Origin: Phascolarctobacterium succinatutens CAG:287
GTDB lineage: Bacteria; Bacillota; Negativicutes; Acidaminococcales; Acidaminococcaceae
Direction: 5' to 3'
Assembly (NCBI RefSeq): GCF_000434895.1
Contig: NZ_FR892819.1
Coordinates: 78,183 to 84,557, forward strand
Length of the DNA: 6,375 nt
The translations under genes and the position numbers were made by a program. Every line of letters begins with the position of its first letter. Position 1 is the stretch's first letter. Shown here piece by piece: positions 6,304-6,375 of this stretch. A model generated the notes under the pieces. That model saw only the letters and a program-made list of their open reading frames with translations, was not told the origin of the DNA and searched no databases.

Positions 6304-6375
6304 ATGAGCTGGGAAGATAACGAAAAAGAATTTCAAAGACTGCGAAACGAAAAACAGGATTGGTATAATGGCGGG
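6304..6375 (+). CDS. Start of a further virion gene, truncated by window edge
   Basis: Twenty-four codons are visible, beginning MSWEDNEKEFQRLRNEKQDW, and the frame is still open at the window end. The ATG follows the stop of the previous gene with no gap and has GGAG 8 bases upstream, so translation is probably coupled. The fragment is highly charged and probably helical. In T7 the next gene would be gp16, the largest ejection protein, but these few residues carry no family signature, so the function is unknown. A tail fibre or other late gene is equally possible. Confidence 0.6.
   Translation, partial: MSWEDNEKEFQRLRNEKQDWYNGG

Overview
This window is a compact, single-strand stretch of late structural genes from a podovirus-like (short-tailed, T7-type) bacteriophage or prophage. 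Every gene reads on the + strand. Junctions range from an 8-base overlap to a 12-base gap, and most genes have a strong purine-rich ribosome binding site. There is no intergenic space large enough for an RNA gene or a separate regulatory region, and no insertion sequence, CRISPR array, tRNA or convincing terminator is visible.

The order follows the T7 gp11-gp12-gp13-gp14-gp15-(gp16) block: (1) the C-terminal 80 residues of a head-tail adaptor / tail tubular protein A-like protein (2-244); (2) a 929-residue nozzle / tail tubular protein B-like protein (247-3036) carrying a large glycine-rich domain inserted after its N-terminal part; (3) a 165-residue gp13-like protein with a GNAT-like pattern (3029-3526); (4) a 217-residue gp14-like internal virion protein rich in Gln and Ala (3532-4185); (5) a 701-residue internal virion / DNA-ejection protein with a central M15-type zinc peptidase-like domain (4198-6303); (6) the first 24 codons of a further gene (6304 onward), in the place where T7 has gp16. 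Together these would build the tail tube below the portal and supply the proteins expelled into the host envelope during infection, including a candidate peptidoglycan-cutting activity.

The host cannot be read directly. A gp13/gp14/gp15-type ejection set is best known from phages of diderm (Gram-negative-type envelope) hosts. The strong GGGAGG-type ribosome binding sites would also fit a diderm Firmicute (Negativicutes-like) host, but this is inference only. Assignments rest on recognised sequence patterns and gene order, not on a database search. The two points most worth following up are the glycine-rich domain inside the nozzle protein and the M15-like domain in the gp15-position protein.
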